Positions 27,171 through 41,600 of a stretch of 64,000 bases of DNA are shown in pieces; within the stretch, counting starts at the first letter, position 1; each line of letters opens with the position of its first letter. Source of the stretch: Siniperca chuatsi (taxonomy: Eukaryota > Chordata > Actinopteri > Centrarchiformes > Sinipercidae); assembly GCF_020085105.1 (NCBI RefSeq), contig NC_058062.1, forward strand, positions 4,800,945 through 4,864,944. Reading direction: 5' to 3'. The notes beneath the pieces are model-generated. The model ran no database searches, was not told the DNA's origin, and saw only the letters and a program-made list of their open reading frames with translations. The translations under genes and the position numbers were made by a program.

Positions 27171-30100
27171 TCAATAAAAGAAACATGGATGAAACAGATG
27201 GCCTATAGGCGGGTTTAAAAATATAGACTTCAGTTTATTGCACAATCGTTGCTGGAGACTGAGGAGTGTGAGAGCCTGTCTGTTACACAGGACACTAATG
27301 TTGAACAGACGTGTGAACTACAGCACAGGAACAAACTGTGTCTGTGCTCATGCACATTAATTTGCAAGCACACAGACTGGATAATGAGGCACTCTGGGGA
27401 TGCTATCAGCACCCCGTCAGTGCAAAGGGAGAAAGTAAATTTGACAACATACAGATTTCATGCTTGCATGGGTTCTGCAGGAGAGCTCATATACACGCCA
27501 TACATACATGATCTGAAAATATAAATAAACAACCCTGGAGAATAACTGCAAACCAGCGCTGACAGTATTACAGCCTGTCAATTATTTTCATTTACCTGCA
27601 GTATGGCTACAGTAATGCCTGCATCAGTGCATATGAACTTCCGCTAGATGGAGCCACATTCACTCCTTTGTCATTTTAAAAATGCCATGATATTGCAGAT
27701 ATGAAGAGACGATAACAGACAGACCCTCCAGAAAGCTCCCTTCATCCTAAAGGAAAGGGCTTGTCTCATTATCTGTACACAGACCAGTGTCATTATTAGG
27801 ATCCACAGAATAACAGTAATCATAATAATCAGTATATAACAATACAGGTAATCCATTATAAACAGGTCATTAACAGGCTATCCGGCACCTGTTATATTAA
27901 AAAAACTGAATTTTGTTTTGTTAAGTGATGTGTTCATACATCATTTCATTTTTTTCATTTGACATACAGGCAAAAGGACAAAAGACCATTTTTTCTGGCC
28001 AGGTTCCACTACTGTAACATGGTTTTCTGAGAGAAACTCCCTTTCCACCTTCTTTCTCCCTTCTGTCCAATCTGTTACCCAGTTCATAGCATGAACAGAC
28101 TGGACAAACAGGGCAGGTGGAGGTAGATCAAAGTCTCGCAGCCATGTGTCAGACAGCAGAGGTCAGGTCTCGGATGTTACAGCTACTGTTATGGCAACCT
28201 GAGAAGTGGGAGACCCAGGATGTTGGAGCAAAGCCCTCTGTTACAGTGGATCAGAGAGCTGTCTTACCAAACACAAATCGACTTCACTGTTACGTATCCT
28301 TCAGCTGATAATGCATAGATAGACCAGTGGTAGTCACGAGGTATTCACATGCCGCCAAGATTCTCCACAATGGTCAGAAATGTCTTTCCCACGTGTCTAA
28401 AAAAGTGGTTACATCTAAATGATCAAATGCATTCTTAGTTAGGGTCACAAAAGGTCAAACAACTCTACATTAGCACTGAAACCAATTTCAGTATTTTTTT
28501 TCTGTGTTGTTCACATACATATGGATATAGCTAAGCAAACAAACATCTTTGATATTAATCTGAAGCACCGCACCGAGCCGCGTCTGCTTCCCTCTCTCAT
28601 AATTCGCTTTGACTGTGAAAGAGAGCAGCAGCTTATATGTGGCAAACCATTATTCCTGTTTCTTATTTTTCTTTCCTTAACATATGGTGTATGTATCAAA
28701 TCAGGGTATATCGTTTGCACTGTATGTATATATATTCTACATACATGTATTTACATTATTTATATGGACTTTAAATATGTTTCAGAATTGGAATTTACTT
28801 TGATCCAAAGCCCTTTTGAGAACAATGAACAGTGCAGTTTATTTGATAGTGATGTATTGCCTCTGATCGGACCTGTTCAATAATCTTCTTGTAGTGGATC
28901 TCCCCCACTCCCCCAACCCCCAGCCCCCCACTACCCACACAGTCAATTCCAAGAGCAAGTGACATGGCCTTTGGATGGCTACAGTGAACAAAAGATTGGC
29001 TAACACTATCGGACATCAGTTTCTGTTTCACAACTACTTTCATGCATTTTTTTTCAATTTCATTCAATGGCCAAAAATACATTAGTTTCAGCTTTTACAT
29101 TGTACCACGGCCATAGTAGGTAATAATCATCAGAGTGAGACTAGCAGGCATACAGTATCTGGCTCTTTGTCAAGGTGAGGGGTGGGGTGGAGGGATCCAG
29201 TCTAAGACTAGTGTACGTGATAAAGACTGTGGGAAATCCTTCTTCACCTATGAGTCAGTGTGAGTCAGTCAGTCATGTTAGTGAGCACAGGAAGCAGAGG
29301 ACATACTACACCACAGACGCTGCTAATTTGGCAAGAAGGGGCTGACAAGATTGGCAACTAGTCAGGGGGCGGCTGTGACTGTTGGCATGGGAAACAAGTG
29401 CAATGTCATTAAGAAAGTAAAGTCTGTCTGAAAAGAGATCGCATTTCAACCACTAGTCTTGAGCATGAAGTAACAGAGCAACAGTTAATTTTACTCAAGA
29501 TTAGTAACTGAAATACCACAGAGGAATACAGTGGCAAAACAATCATGGACATCCACACAGAACTGATGTAACTTATATATTATGACAGGATGGCATAGGG
29601 GTTCATTCTTGTTTGGCAAGGCCATCTTAAATAAAATAAAATACTACTCCACTTTAAAAAGACTCAGACTGTCTAACCTCTGTTCGGGTTAAAAAAAGTG
29701 CAAGTTAAGAAGTGCTCTGTCACAAAACAAAAGCGGTGCATTTAAATAATAAAGCATAAAGTGGCAAAAATGACTAACCCTTATAAACCATCAATATCTA
29801 GAGTCAATGTACAAGTAAACATACAAATACATTAGAACCATTTTCATTCAAGCCCAAGAAAAATTTACATAAGTAACATCTTAAAAAGAGAAGTTTTAAA
29901 AGTCACATAACTTCTTGCTGATTATTGTGAATGTTATGTGAATTGCAATGCATAGAGACCAATCTTTTTTCACAATATTACTGTGTGACTGAGAAGTCAA
30001 ACGTCACTGAAAAAAAAAGCGTGTGGGGAGAAAATGAGGAGCTAATCCTCGGGATTTGCACGGGTTGGAATACAACAAAAGATTTTCTCTGACCTCTAAC

Positions 30101-31670
30101 TTGATCTGTCAGCCAGTGATCCTGCACAGCAACAACGTAAACTGTTTAGACAGCTGACAGATAAACACAATTTTACCTGTATCAGTAAATAAATACAACT
30201 CAATAAAAAGCATAATAAATATAATATATTTCATTACAATATTTTGTGCATATTGTGCCAATACGCAGGTCAGTTTTATCTGTAGTTTGTCTAAACAGGG
30301 TTACAGTGTAAAGATATTTAATTGTTCAGGAACTTACAATTACAATCACGTTACCATAAAAATTAAATAGCAATCCCTTAATTTTCAGTGCATCTTGCTG
30401 CCACATGTACATCAAGATCTAATGTACATATGGTGGCATTTCAGTGTAGTGTAACATAGCAATGTCATTTTTGAGATTGTTATCATCAGAGTGCCTTTTC
30501 ATGTCTGTTCTGTCATTTTAAAATGCACATTAAAGGACTTTTTTTAAGAACAAATGTACATAAAAAATGTTAAACTTAAGACAGTTTATAACTTAAAAGT
30601 TCTAAAACCTCACCTTCCATAAAAGGAAATAGTGGTGACAATCTTCCTTATAATGGGAGGTTATCATAAATGTACAAGCATAAATAACTAGGACTAGGTT
30701 TGGCAAACAGTAATGCCACTGAACAACATAGTTTGTAAACGTGTGCACTTTCCTTTCTGATTAAAAATGCCTGAATTTCATTGGCACTGAGCTCAGGTGC
30801 AGAAAAAGCCGATAACACTGCACGATTGATTCTAATGTGTGGTCCAAGCCACCTAAAGCAAGTAAACTCATTGCCAACATGCTAGCAAACTCAGGAATGA
30901 ACCCCCTCACCCATCTTCATTTCCTCGTCATCTCTTGACTGTAAGGACAAATCAGACTGATTCACAAATAAAGAAAGAGGCAGTGACAGAAAACAAGGAA
31001 ACACGGACAGAACAACCAGTCTAGTAAAACTCAGTCAGTTGGACGTAGTTAAGACTCGATGCACTTACAGTATGTACATGTAGTATAAAAATATAGGTGT
31101 GAGGGTGTCTGAGCATGTGTTGTGTATGTGATGTGCATGAGTTGAGATATGGATGTGCTGCATAGGTAGCAACAGTGACATCTGAGAGGACTTGAGCATG
31201 TGATGTCATTTAGCCATAGACTGTCTTAACCAACCACATCAACTAATGTTCAAGTAAAACTTCTATTATTAAGTAAAGGCTTTAAACTCAGCAGTAACCT
31301 TTACTAGAGCCTTTACTTAAGACTTTATAGTGTTCAATACTCAGTCATTAAATTTACTGTTTAAAATAGTTCTATTTTGCAGTGTATGTTTATGTTCGTG
31401 TGTGTCCATGTTTGCAGCAAGTGAGAGAGTCAAAATGCTTGTGCGTGTTACTTGACATAATTTTGCCTGCATTCGCACAAAGTCCCAAGATGGACGAAGA
31501 TATGAACGTTCTGAGTTTGAGCGCATGAAGTAAACACGTGCACGGACAACATATCGTCTCACCTCACAGAATCAGTTCCACCTGATTTCCCCTCCTTCCC
31601 CTTCCCTCTCCAGACACCTCCCTCCCCCCAGGAGGGCCTTTAACCTTACGTCCCAGTGTTCCTTGTGAGA

Positions 31671-31681
31671 GGGGGGGGGGG
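31671..31681. repeat. Poly(G) tract abutting the paqr4 stop codon
   Basis: Eleven G on the plus strand, read as C11 in the mRNA, start directly after the TGA. Confidence 0.9.
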
Positions 31682-34600
31682 TCAGTCTGAGGGACAGTTG
31701 TAGCTGTTGATCCACAGCAGGTCGTCCAGCACACCCCAGTGCAGGTAAAGGATGGAGCCCACCACCAGTACATGCATAATCTGGTGGCTGTTGCACCAGT
31801 AGTCAAAGAGGCCCGGGCGGAAGCGCTCCGGGATGCGTGTGATGTTGATGACCCCGCCCAGCACAGCCAGCGCGTCCATCATGAGGAAGTGGCGTAGCGA
31901 GGTGGGGCTGCCGCCACCCACGCCCACCCAGCGCAGCAGGAAGAAGGAGAAGCGGAACAGCGCCTGCCAGGCGAAGGAGCGCAGCCGGCGAACGCTGCTC
32001 TGAGCTGTGACGGCGCAGTAGATGGCGTGGCTGGACAGCAGGATGTAGACTAACAGAGTCACAGTGCGGATGAACGGGTAGCAAAGCAGCGTGCTGTAGA
32101 CAATGGGCAGCGCCCCTGAGACAAGAAAACACACAAAGGAGAGTCAGCATAGAGATGGAGCATTGATGCCCAGCTCAGCAGCAATGCAACACCTGGTGCA
32201 AGCCAGTGTGACACTGCTGAGTGTGGTTAGCAGCATTCAGACCCTCTAATGTTTAGTCATTTCCTGCCTGGGGGTTAAATATAGCACTCAACTACTTTGA
32301 TAATCATTTAAGTCTTTGTATGGTGATTTTATAAAATATCAAGTCTCATGTCACAATATTAATTATTACTGTATTATTATCAGAATAATATGTGTAGTAT
32401 GGCCAATCTATATTGGTTGTTCAAAGTACATAAGTGCATAAATAAATGCTAAATATTGCACTTGTCACTTTTGGCTTAATAGGCTAATACAGGCATCATG
32501 GAAATATCAATAGTCATCTTAGAACTTGGATCATTGCTTGCATTGGCCAATTGACTCAGTAGTCAATTTTGTTCTGACAAATCAATACTGGTACACCTCC
32601 AAGCAAAACACTTCCATGGAAAATCATTGACAATCAATGTAGAAAAATTTCACCCTCAAAGTAAACAGACCAGCAATAACAGCGGCCGACAATGAGTCCA
32701 AAATGATAAAAGATGAAGGAATCTGCTGAGCTTCAAAAAAGAAGTCTTACCCAATGTATTGATCATGCAGATTCCACACACGTCAAGTTTGAGGAGAGTG
32801 TGGTAGACGGGCTCCCCTCCCTCGTGGTTCATGAAGAGGTGGTAGAGCACAGAGCCTAGCTGGGGCGACAGGCAAGCCAGGAAGTGCACCACGCCCAACC
32901 ACGTAACGCTGATCTGAGACCACGGGATGTTGAGAGGCAGCAGCACCAAGAAGCAAACCAAAGGGATGCCTGGAGAGAGGAAGGGCAGAGAAACAGACAG
33001 CACAGGTTGTTGGAGTAGGCTTTACTAGCTGTAATTAAAGATGAAGCCTGTGTAGCTCCTGTCAAGGCTCGATACACAAACAACACATACTTTGCTGTAC
33101 ACAGTGTCATGTACTTAACAAATCTAGTTTACTTTTTGTGCTGTAATTTTGCAATGTCTTCTGTATGTAATTACATATTTTTGACAGTAACATTTGTAAA
33201 GCAACATATTTTTAAGGATTATTTACTGTAGGATGTTTCTTCTAGAGGGCGTCCAGTGATTGATAGAAAACAAAGCGGTAATGTGCACTTTGGTATGAAA
33301 ACCATCAGCTCAAGCGTGATAAAATAACACGGAAACTTTGACAAAACCAAATTAAGGTGTCATGTTTATTGTAATGGATTATCTAGCTCGGGACTTTTGA
33401 GGCCTGGGGACGTTGTTTTTCAAATTATACAAGAATGAGTCACTGCGAAGGGCTTCCAACTACGCTGAGTTTGTGCAGACAATGGCAAGAATAATGTGGA
33501 GCACAGCGGAAACCTACATGATTGGCACAAATGTATCAGTGTTACCCTTTGAAGGGAAAGACAAGACTCCCACTAAGCTCATATTTTGATGCAGCAAAGT
33601 GCCATATTGCTAATTGCTACATAGCTCCAATTTAAGTTTCTCTATTGGGCAAGGGAGAGGCATTCACTGCTATGTGAGAAAAATCCAGACCTTGAAATTT
33701 GATCCACATACAGTTGTTACGATCATTAATCATATTGCACTCCCTTCCTCTTTTTTTGCTCACTCTGCCTTTCCCAATGTCAAGGCATTCGTCCCAGCCA
33801 GGTGATACAGGCAATGCCATCTACTGTAACACATCTATTTTAAGTGTGTTATCTCTGCTCCTCCCCCCACTCATCCTGAGCCGACCAGCTGTACTCAGCT
33901 CCACTCAGGGTTGGATACAGTGGAGAGGACCTCCTCTGAAGGCCTGCAGCATGAACGTGGTGAAGTGTCTGAGAGCTGAGCTGCGGGCAGGATATTTTGA
34001 GTTTATATGCAAAACAAACCAGCTCATGAAACTTAGCTGAAATGTTAGAACACTATATTTTTATAGTGACAACAACAATGATCCACCTGAGTTTAAAGCA
34101 CACCTCTGCATCTTTTTTTCTACTTTGGAAAAATTGGACAAAAGCTCATTTGATTAAACATCATTTCCTTATATAGGGAATGATGTCAGCTGACGTCAGT
34201 GGAGTGTAATAAAGACTTCCAGGGCCACTTCCCTGATGATCACTACTGCAATGAAATGATGACCTTCAGAATGAGAAAGTCGGTGAACACACAGATGATC
34301 TGCAGCACCCTGTATGCCTATAGGATGTATTTTGATGGTAATAACAGCAGGGGGCAAAGAAACAAGTCATGCTACTGTGTGCCATGCTATTGGCAGTCTA
34401 ATCATATCAAGCTAAAAACACAATAACACCATGCAGATTGCTAACAAGCTGACACATCAGTCTCACCTCTGGCTGCACAGATTAACACATTACTGCAATT
34501 AATTTTGGTTTGCACTAACCTATTAAAAGAATGGCATATTGTTGTGTAACCATGACGTTTTGGACCAGATGAAAGATGAAAGCCACTCCTGGCAATTTCC

Positions 34601-37600
34601 GTTATGTGTATATATGTCCGCTTGTTAGCGGACATACATAGTAAAATATCTACGGTCTATGGTCTGTTTATAATTAATATAATTAATAATCAAATTCACT
34701 CTTCAATTTGGCACACATGCAATATAAAATGTATGTAAGTATAGTATTAATGTATTAATTCAAAGAAAAAGTGGTTCTCTATGCTTGCCATATTAATTTG
34801 AAAAAAACCTTCAGATTAAATACATTTTTAAAATTGAGTAGTAGTAGTAACTGTTTTTACTGTTTTACTTTTACTGTAGCGAGAGCAAATTTTAACTATG
34901 TTATTGAGCTGAAAGATTTAATCTATTAATCGTTTCAATCTGCAACTATTTCAATAAATCATTAATTGTTTCAGTAAATTTTCAAGCAAAAACAGTGAAG
35001 AAATGCCAAACACTTCCTGGTTTCAGCTTCTCACATGAGAGGATTTGCTGCTTTTCTTTGTCACAAAACATTGAAAACAGAATATATTTGGGTTTTGAAC
35101 TGTTGGACAAAACAAGACATTTGAAGACATCAACTTAGGCTCTGTGAAGTTGTGACTGGCATTTTATCAATTTTCTTGTGTTTCACAGACTAGTAAGCAA
35201 AATAAAAAAATTTGTCTGCAGATTAATCGGTAATGAAAATAATCGTTAGCTGCAGACATACTACATTATATACCTTTTGGGTAGTTAAATCTTGTGTCAT
35301 ATTTATAAGTTGATTTTATGTTTTGTATATATAAATCATAATTAGCAAACTAGTAACTAGAGCTGTCTAATAAAGTGGATTAAAAGTACAGTATTTCCCT
35401 CTAAAAAGTAGTGGAGTAAAAGTATTAAGTAACATCAATACTCCAGTTAAGTATAAGTGCGTCAAAATTGTACAGTACATTAGCTGAGTAAATGTAATTA
35501 GTTATGTTCCACCACTGATGACTGATGTATTCATCAAAACCAACCTGCTATCACTCTCAAATTGATTGACAGGTGTTTTAATAGGTTAAACGTTCCTATT
35601 AAGCCCACGTAGCGTATAAGCCCACTTGCAACTTCTGAGTCAAATAAAAAAAAAACTACATCATCATTTTTTGCTGTGTGATGTTTCTTCCAGTGAAGCT
35701 GCTTATTATATAAATGTCACTTTATGTTATTGTAAGCCAATCAGATTGGTGGATATAGAGTTCTCGAAGCACATGTGTGACATGTGCCTGCTGGTTTTGG
35801 TACCCTCAGAAAAACATTTTTTGCATATGTCTACTCCTGTTTTTGGTAAGTATTCATTTGTTAACAAAATTTAAAGGTGGGGTATGCGATTCTGGAGAAA
35901 TCCAACACCATGATAAATACCATGATATAAAGCGAACAGCGTCACTGCAAGTAATGTAACTAACGTTAGCTAGGTTGTAGGTTAGCTTAGCTAGGTTGTG
36001 GGTTAGCAAACTGTCGCTACAGTTGCTGCTGCGAAGCTAACAGCCAGAGAGGACGAGACGGTTTCCCAGAGCCAGCAAACAGACAACGATACCCACAACT
36101 CTCCTGCTACTATAGCTAACATCACAACAACAGCATATCTTGGCAAACTAGAAAGTAAGCTGCATGTCCGCAGGCAAGTCATTTAACGTTATCTGACACA
36201 CAAATCATGGCTGGAATAGTGTTGTGTGTCTCGGTCCGAGCCACTTTGTTTAATTCCCATTTACAGAGCCAGCGCTGTGTACAAACACCGAGTTATTTTC
36301 AGAGAACACACTGAACGGACAGCTAGCATACCGTGAGGAGATATTCTTTGAATTTTGAAAAAAAACCGTCTATTGGATTAGATTCGCATATCCCACCTTT
36401 AAGTGATTAGTGTTTTGAATAAGACGTATGTTAGAATATTACTTGAATTAGAAAGATTGTTTCTTTTTAAATCAAAATAGGAGTTTTAGCATGCCAGCAA
36501 ACAGACCACATGCTGCATCGATACAGCAGCTGCATAGTATGGTTCACTGCAATGACATAAAGCATGACAAGCATGTAGAATTTACATTTTTGTATGCAGT
36601 TTATATTATTATACTGTTAAATAGACAATAAATGTGTATTTTTATCTTTATTTATTTTTTAATTAACATTTTTACCTGTTGGGCTTGAAGGGGACGCTGG
36701 CAAACAAATCACAAATCACATCGTCTGGGGTGGATGTAAACGAGTATCGCAAATTACTTCTCTGCATAATCAATTTATACTTTTCATGTTATGTTAGTGA
36801 TGCAAATATAGATATATTCCATGTAGTTGTTTTTTAAATGTCAGGTGTGTAGAATAAAATATTCTGTCTTTTAACCATAAATTCACTGATGTTCCCTTTA
36901 AGCCAACTTGACTGTTTCAATGGGGATTTTGACCTCTTTTGACCTTTGAACTATTTCCCTCCCTAATTTTGACCTCACCTGATGAATCAGCTCCATAATT
37001 CACATAATTAATACCCATATTTAAACATCATAGATCATATATGTGAATGTGTATATTATATATAATCACCTCAAAGAGCATAGGCCTGCATTTAGCCTAT
37101 AGGAGAAAGTATAAATGGCAGAAATGTTGACATCTTTCTTGTTTATTTTGCTTAAGTTATAACCTAATGATACATGAGCTTCAAGATGTTGTGTCTGATG
37201 TCTCCTCACAATGTACTGTATGTTTTAATGTTACTCCACAATGAACTGAATGGTTTTAAAATGTGCTTTTACAATGTTTTCAAACTACTAGCCTAAATGT
37301 GATTAACATTTGAAAATCAATTAAAGTTATTGTTTAATTGTAAAATTGGTATTGAATCTGCAAACTGTTTTTCTTTCAATCAGTCTGTCTCATAAATCTT
37401 CATAAAAACATCTGCACTTTCAATCAGTTGGCTGGACCAGAAATTTTGGCCAGTTTCAAAAGCCAACAGCACACCATAGGATGGAGATACAGACGAAATG
37501 ACAACACATATTTAAAGATGACGTGGTCAAAAGTAATTTTCACTATAGTTTTGATTTTTTTTGGCTACGTTCCAAAGAAGACATGATGTAAGTTTAGCTT

Positions 37601-38414
37601 TTCACACAGCAAAACGGCTGGTCACGCCTATATCAAATGCCATTTACAGGCCATAGGATAGGAGTGGACACAAAATGAAAATAGCTATTGAGAGCTAAGA
37701 GATTACAGATTTCAATAGAAAAGTTTGTATTGTTAATATTGTTTAAATATATATTTATTTATCAACAAATCATGAAGCGGGCTTATTTGAAACACCCATG
37801 GGTTTAAAGAGTAAGTTTGGTATCCATAAAGCCCATACCAGACTTTTCACATATTTTGACAAATCAAAGAATAAAAACATCAGAAATTGGTATAAACACA
37901 CTTTATTTGAGAGATTAGACTTTAATTTTAACTAAAATGTTCTCACTTAAATTGGGGCAGTATATATTAAAAATGTCTGAAAAGCAGATTTGGTGGGCTT
38001 AAAAGGGACGTTCATGGACAAACACTATACAACAAATAAATATAAGTTATTAGTGTTTTCTAATGAAAATATGAATTTAGCTCAAATAAATGTGGTCAAA
38101 TATTAAGGGTTTAGGTCATGTGTGCCTTCCTGACTGCAAATGTCCCCGGCTTTAGTGCAGTGTCTGTGCAGGTGTGGGTTAACACTCAAAGTCACACTGG
38201 CTCCAGCAACCTGCTGACTTAACTGTTCATGCTGATTTCTTTACTCACCGTGAGTGTATATGTTTCCAAGTTCATTGTGCAGGTAAAACAGGCTTCTGAT
38301 GCAGTCTTGCACAGAGGAGATTGGCCGGTATCCCGTTAAGACGTATTTGTTAAACTGCAGATGTGGAGGTGAATTCGCCCAGTCCAGCAGCCTGGGTCCA
38401 TTTAAAAATGCCAT
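31682..38414 (-). CDS. paqr4: PAQR4, progestin and adipoQ receptor family member 4, 3 coding exons
   Basis: PAQR4 is a seven-pass membrane protein of the adiponectin-receptor/ceramidase-like superfamily, reported at the Golgi and linked to ceramide metabolism and cell-cycle control in mammals. Exons 38414-38249, 32969-32751 and 32115-31682 join in phase to 272 residues (human 273). The start MAFLNGPRLLDW matches the mammalian start. Superfamily zinc-site residues are visible: SVLYH (S95, H99), KLDVCG (D118) and NSHQIMH (H239, H243). The signature NELGNIYTHG closes exon 1. Intron 1 is 5.3 kb and full of repeats. The stop codon is followed immediately by 11 C in the mRNA (31681-31671). The open frame continues 40 codons upstream of this start (see findings). 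Confidence 0.95.
34905..35265. repeat. Dispersed teleost repeat, copy 2
   Basis: It shares 'ttttcaagcaaaaa', 'gaggatttgctgcttttc' and 'agacatttgaagaca' with the copy at 18480-18820, and ends in 'attaatcgg...aataatcgttagctgca', the typical end of this element. Confidence 0.65.
35300..35516. repeat. Dispersed hAT-like repeat fragment
   Basis: It ends 'gtaattagttatgttccacc', like the copy ending at about 15446. The left boundary is approximate and the copy is truncated. Confidence 0.5.
35871..36402. mobile_element. 532-bp MITE with TTAA ends
   Basis: It begins TTAAAGGTGGGGTATGCGAT and ends GATTCGCATATCCCACCTTTAA (first 20 bases suffice); these form an inverted repeat of roughly 22-28 bp with a few mismatches. 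TTAA lies at both borders (35871-35874, 36399-36402). No coding capacity. The interior includes repeated 'gttagctaggttgt' motifs. Confidence 0.75.
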
Positions 38415-38640
38415 AGCAAAGAGGACCGTTAAAAGGACGCCGCCGAATAAGTAAAAAACAGACTGTACACCTATATACACATTTAATAAGATTATTGCAA
38501 CTAAAACCTTATGGGATACCATTGGTGATGGCATTTGTTTAGGGTCTCTATATTGTGCTGTTAGCCTCCTAGCTTGGCGCTAGCAAGCTCACGTCAAGTC
38601 TCTCAGCACTACCCGGCAACGGCGAATCCGCGCCGCCGCT
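38415..38640 (-). promoter_or_regulatory. paqr4: Putative paqr4 5' UTR and promoter region
   Basis: This is the sequence directly upstream of the PAQR4 start, ending in a CG-rich patch at about 38600-38660, unlike the AT-rich surroundings. No TATA box is obvious. The first 120 bp are open in frame with PAQR4. Confidence 0.4.
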
Positions 38641-38659
38641 GTTTGCTTTGAACCGCCGG

Positions 38660-41600
38660 TACCTGTGTGAGTGTCATCCGCAAGGTTGGAGACAGACACG
38701 GCCAGCCACATACATGGTGCAAGCTCGGGACGGTCATTACATTTGGCATCTAAAAAATGTCAGTGCAGCGCCTAAAAGCCTTAGGCGGTTGAGAGGCAGT
38801 GTTCGCCGTCATGTTAAAGCCACTTCCTCATTAGTTAACGTTAGCATTCCGTTGCAGCAGCGCGAGCTTGAACGCGTCCCGGGCAGGGATGCTGTGGCAG
38901 TTGGAGCGTGAGCCGCGCTGCCATTCAACTCCAGATGATGCTAGCTTGATCCTAGCGGTCAGATTTGTAATAGAGGACTAGCAGGTCATACCTTTACTTT
39001 AATGAACGCGTCATATGCTCAGGTCAGTTCCGTGTGATGCTGGCTAGCTTTCGTAATGCTCTTAAAAAACAGATGAGATCCGGGACTCTGGAGCGGAGAT
39101 TTTGGGAAGGACTGCGGGCTAGCAAGCCGGGCACTCGGCTACCGATGTCCTGTGACTGGGGCTGAGTAAGCTGATATTTGAGCCGGCTGACTCCAAACAC
39201 ACGCGGTACGGTCCGTAAAGCTTATACTCTGTTTCTTAAACATCTGTTTTATCCAATTATTTCTGGCTAGCTGTATTCCTTGAAACGCAGAGTCTTCCCT
39301 GGCGGCCTCAAGTCCCCTGCATCGCCTCTCCACAAGTGTCAAGCTACATAGAATAAAAGGGACGGCACTTCCGGTCATTGTTTTCAAAATCTATGTACAT
39401 GCCACATTTTTCAGTAGTGGCTGCAAAGTTCAAACATTGAAATAAAGACTAAGCATTTGGTGCCAGTGATATCTTAGATGGTTCCACAAGTCTACATATG
39501 AGCTGGAGTAATATGTCATCAGTCAAGATGGAGCGAGGCCCTTAATCTAAATTTGTGTGTAGAAAACAGTAGCAGGTTGCTGTGGTAGTACAGAGTCTGA
39601 ATGCATGGAATTGAATTAATTTAAATGTTCACACAGGTGTTGAAGCAAGATCATGCGTTCTCATTGTTCAGCTGAGTTTAGTTAAACCTGGTTAACATAA
39701 ATACACAAGATGGTGCCTTATAGGGAGGACCACGTCAAACATTTGCTTTTGGGCCACTACTGACCCTCCATTTCTCCACCTCCTGCCCTTGTGTATGTAC
39801 TCTTTCAAGCAGTATTCCTGGGCTGTAATAATACAACCTGGCCCCAGGTTTTCTTTGCGGTAATTTAATTAAATATAACTTTATTAAAGAATATGTGCCA
39901 TTTGTGAGAAGAATATGTAATAAAAATAATCATAAATGCTTTTCAAGTCAGGTTCACAAGAAACACTAACCCATCTTAATTGTTGCTGCATATTCTCTAA
40001 TAAATGTGCAATTAACCAAATTTCTCAAACCAACATACAAACAGTGAACCTGGGACTTCGGAGCCCCTGGAAGTCTGGGGACCTGAACCAGCTGTCCACT
40101 TGGTGTCCAGCTTTCTCTTAAAAAGCAAAACAAAACACTTTCAATAAATTTACTTTTCTTTAAAGATCAAATTTTATTTTGAAGGCAAACTCTTTTAACT
40201 TCTGGTGTTATTCTGGTCGGCTGAGAGGAGTTTGACGCTGCTTGGCCGCACTTGGCAGTGTGTGAATACCAACACTTAAGCTATAGCTGCCTTCAATTCA
40301 GCAGGAAATATTGCAGTTACCACCTGAGCTCACAAGATAAACAGAAAGAACATGATTATTATTACTACTTAATACTAAAAGATGTGTTTATTACAGCAAC
40401 AACATGCGTCTTTTCCCTCAGGGGTTAATACAAATATTAATGATAATTATAATTACAGAAAAGAATTGAGGTCAGCCATCCAAGAATGTTTCCAAAGGCC
40501 TAGATGTTGAATTTTCTGAAAACTATGATTATACCGGAGAAATGAAATATTATTTCTAATAATAGAAATTATGCGAGTCTCAGATTTCATCATGAGAAAA
40601 TCTGTTAATTGAAAATTCAAGTTAGCCCAACTTCTGTGAAACCAGTGATTTCTTGTGACATATTGTAAGTACACGTCCTTTCACTACTGTGTTTTTTATT
40701 ATCATCCTTATGCGTGAGGTTTTGTCATGGGACTCACAATTAGGTGCATCCCTGTTGGACATTGATTATTATTCCTATTATCCTGCAATACACGTGTGAA
40801 GGACTGGTAGACAGCTCGGGCATATTGTGAGAACTTGTAATTACTATAATAAATAAAACTAGTCTGCACACTGAAAGCTGCAAGTCTATAAATGAGTCAC
40901 CATCCAGACACATGGTAATTTGAGTGCAGTGCTCAAATCTCATACATGCTAGTCTTCTAATTTCAAACAACAACAAAAATACTGTCATTATAGGGTCAAA
41001 TTTGCTATATTACTGCACACAAGTAATACACTTGGAGTAAGAAGTTTCCGAGGAGCACATGAAGGCAGCAGGTGACGTGCTGTAATCCTCTGATGGGAGA
41101 GGACTGTTGAGGAGCTGGATGACTCACACCACCTCCACCTCTCACCCCTCTCTGCTACACCTCTGTGGGACAAACAAGATACCCCTCTACTGTGGGAGGT
41201 GGTGGCTTACATGTCACATGTTTATCAGATGTGGTTAAGATTTCAGAATTATTCACAGTTGTACAGAAAGTGGATTAGAGAAGTGAAGAGTACAACAATA
41301 TGTTTTTATAATGCCAACATATTATATGTGTTTCATATATTTCATTTTTCAGTTAGTTCCTCTCCTACTTGCAGTGCTGCTTTATCTCCTTTGTGCTTAT
41401 AAAAAACATTTTTAATGTATGAATCGATGCATTTATCAGTTTTCACTGAATGTTTTTTGTTACCTTATCTGTAATTTTAATTTTTAGTTTCTTCTCAGTT
41501 AATTTCAAATATGTTAATTTATCCATATTAGATTTACTTTTGTTTAGTACGTATATATAAATAATATTTTTTACATGTCAAAATTTTAAATTCATCTTTT

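Larger units (their letters stand above)
23951..31670. other. Gene-poor region between coro1a and paqr4
   Basis: No open frame here matches a protein I recognise, and no pair of splice-compatible frames suggested a gene. It contains a T run (25055-25075), a degenerate C/T-rich tandem repeat (about 25080-27170), a TTAA MITE (26657-27024) and AT-rich DNA. The right-hand part probably includes the paqr4 3' UTR, whose end could not be placed because several TTTATT (minus AATAAA) sites occur. Confidence 0.5.
32970..38248 (-). other. paqr4: paqr4 intron 1, repeat-rich
   Basis: It contains two dispersed repeats (34905-35265, about 35300-35516) and a TTAA MITE (35871-36402). I saw no nested gene. 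Confidence 0.6.

Noticed and set aside
38648-38911. 87-codon open frame on the plus strand upstream of paqr4
   Set aside because: It lies in the GC-richer promoter area, has unusual composition and no recognisable homology. It is likely chance.
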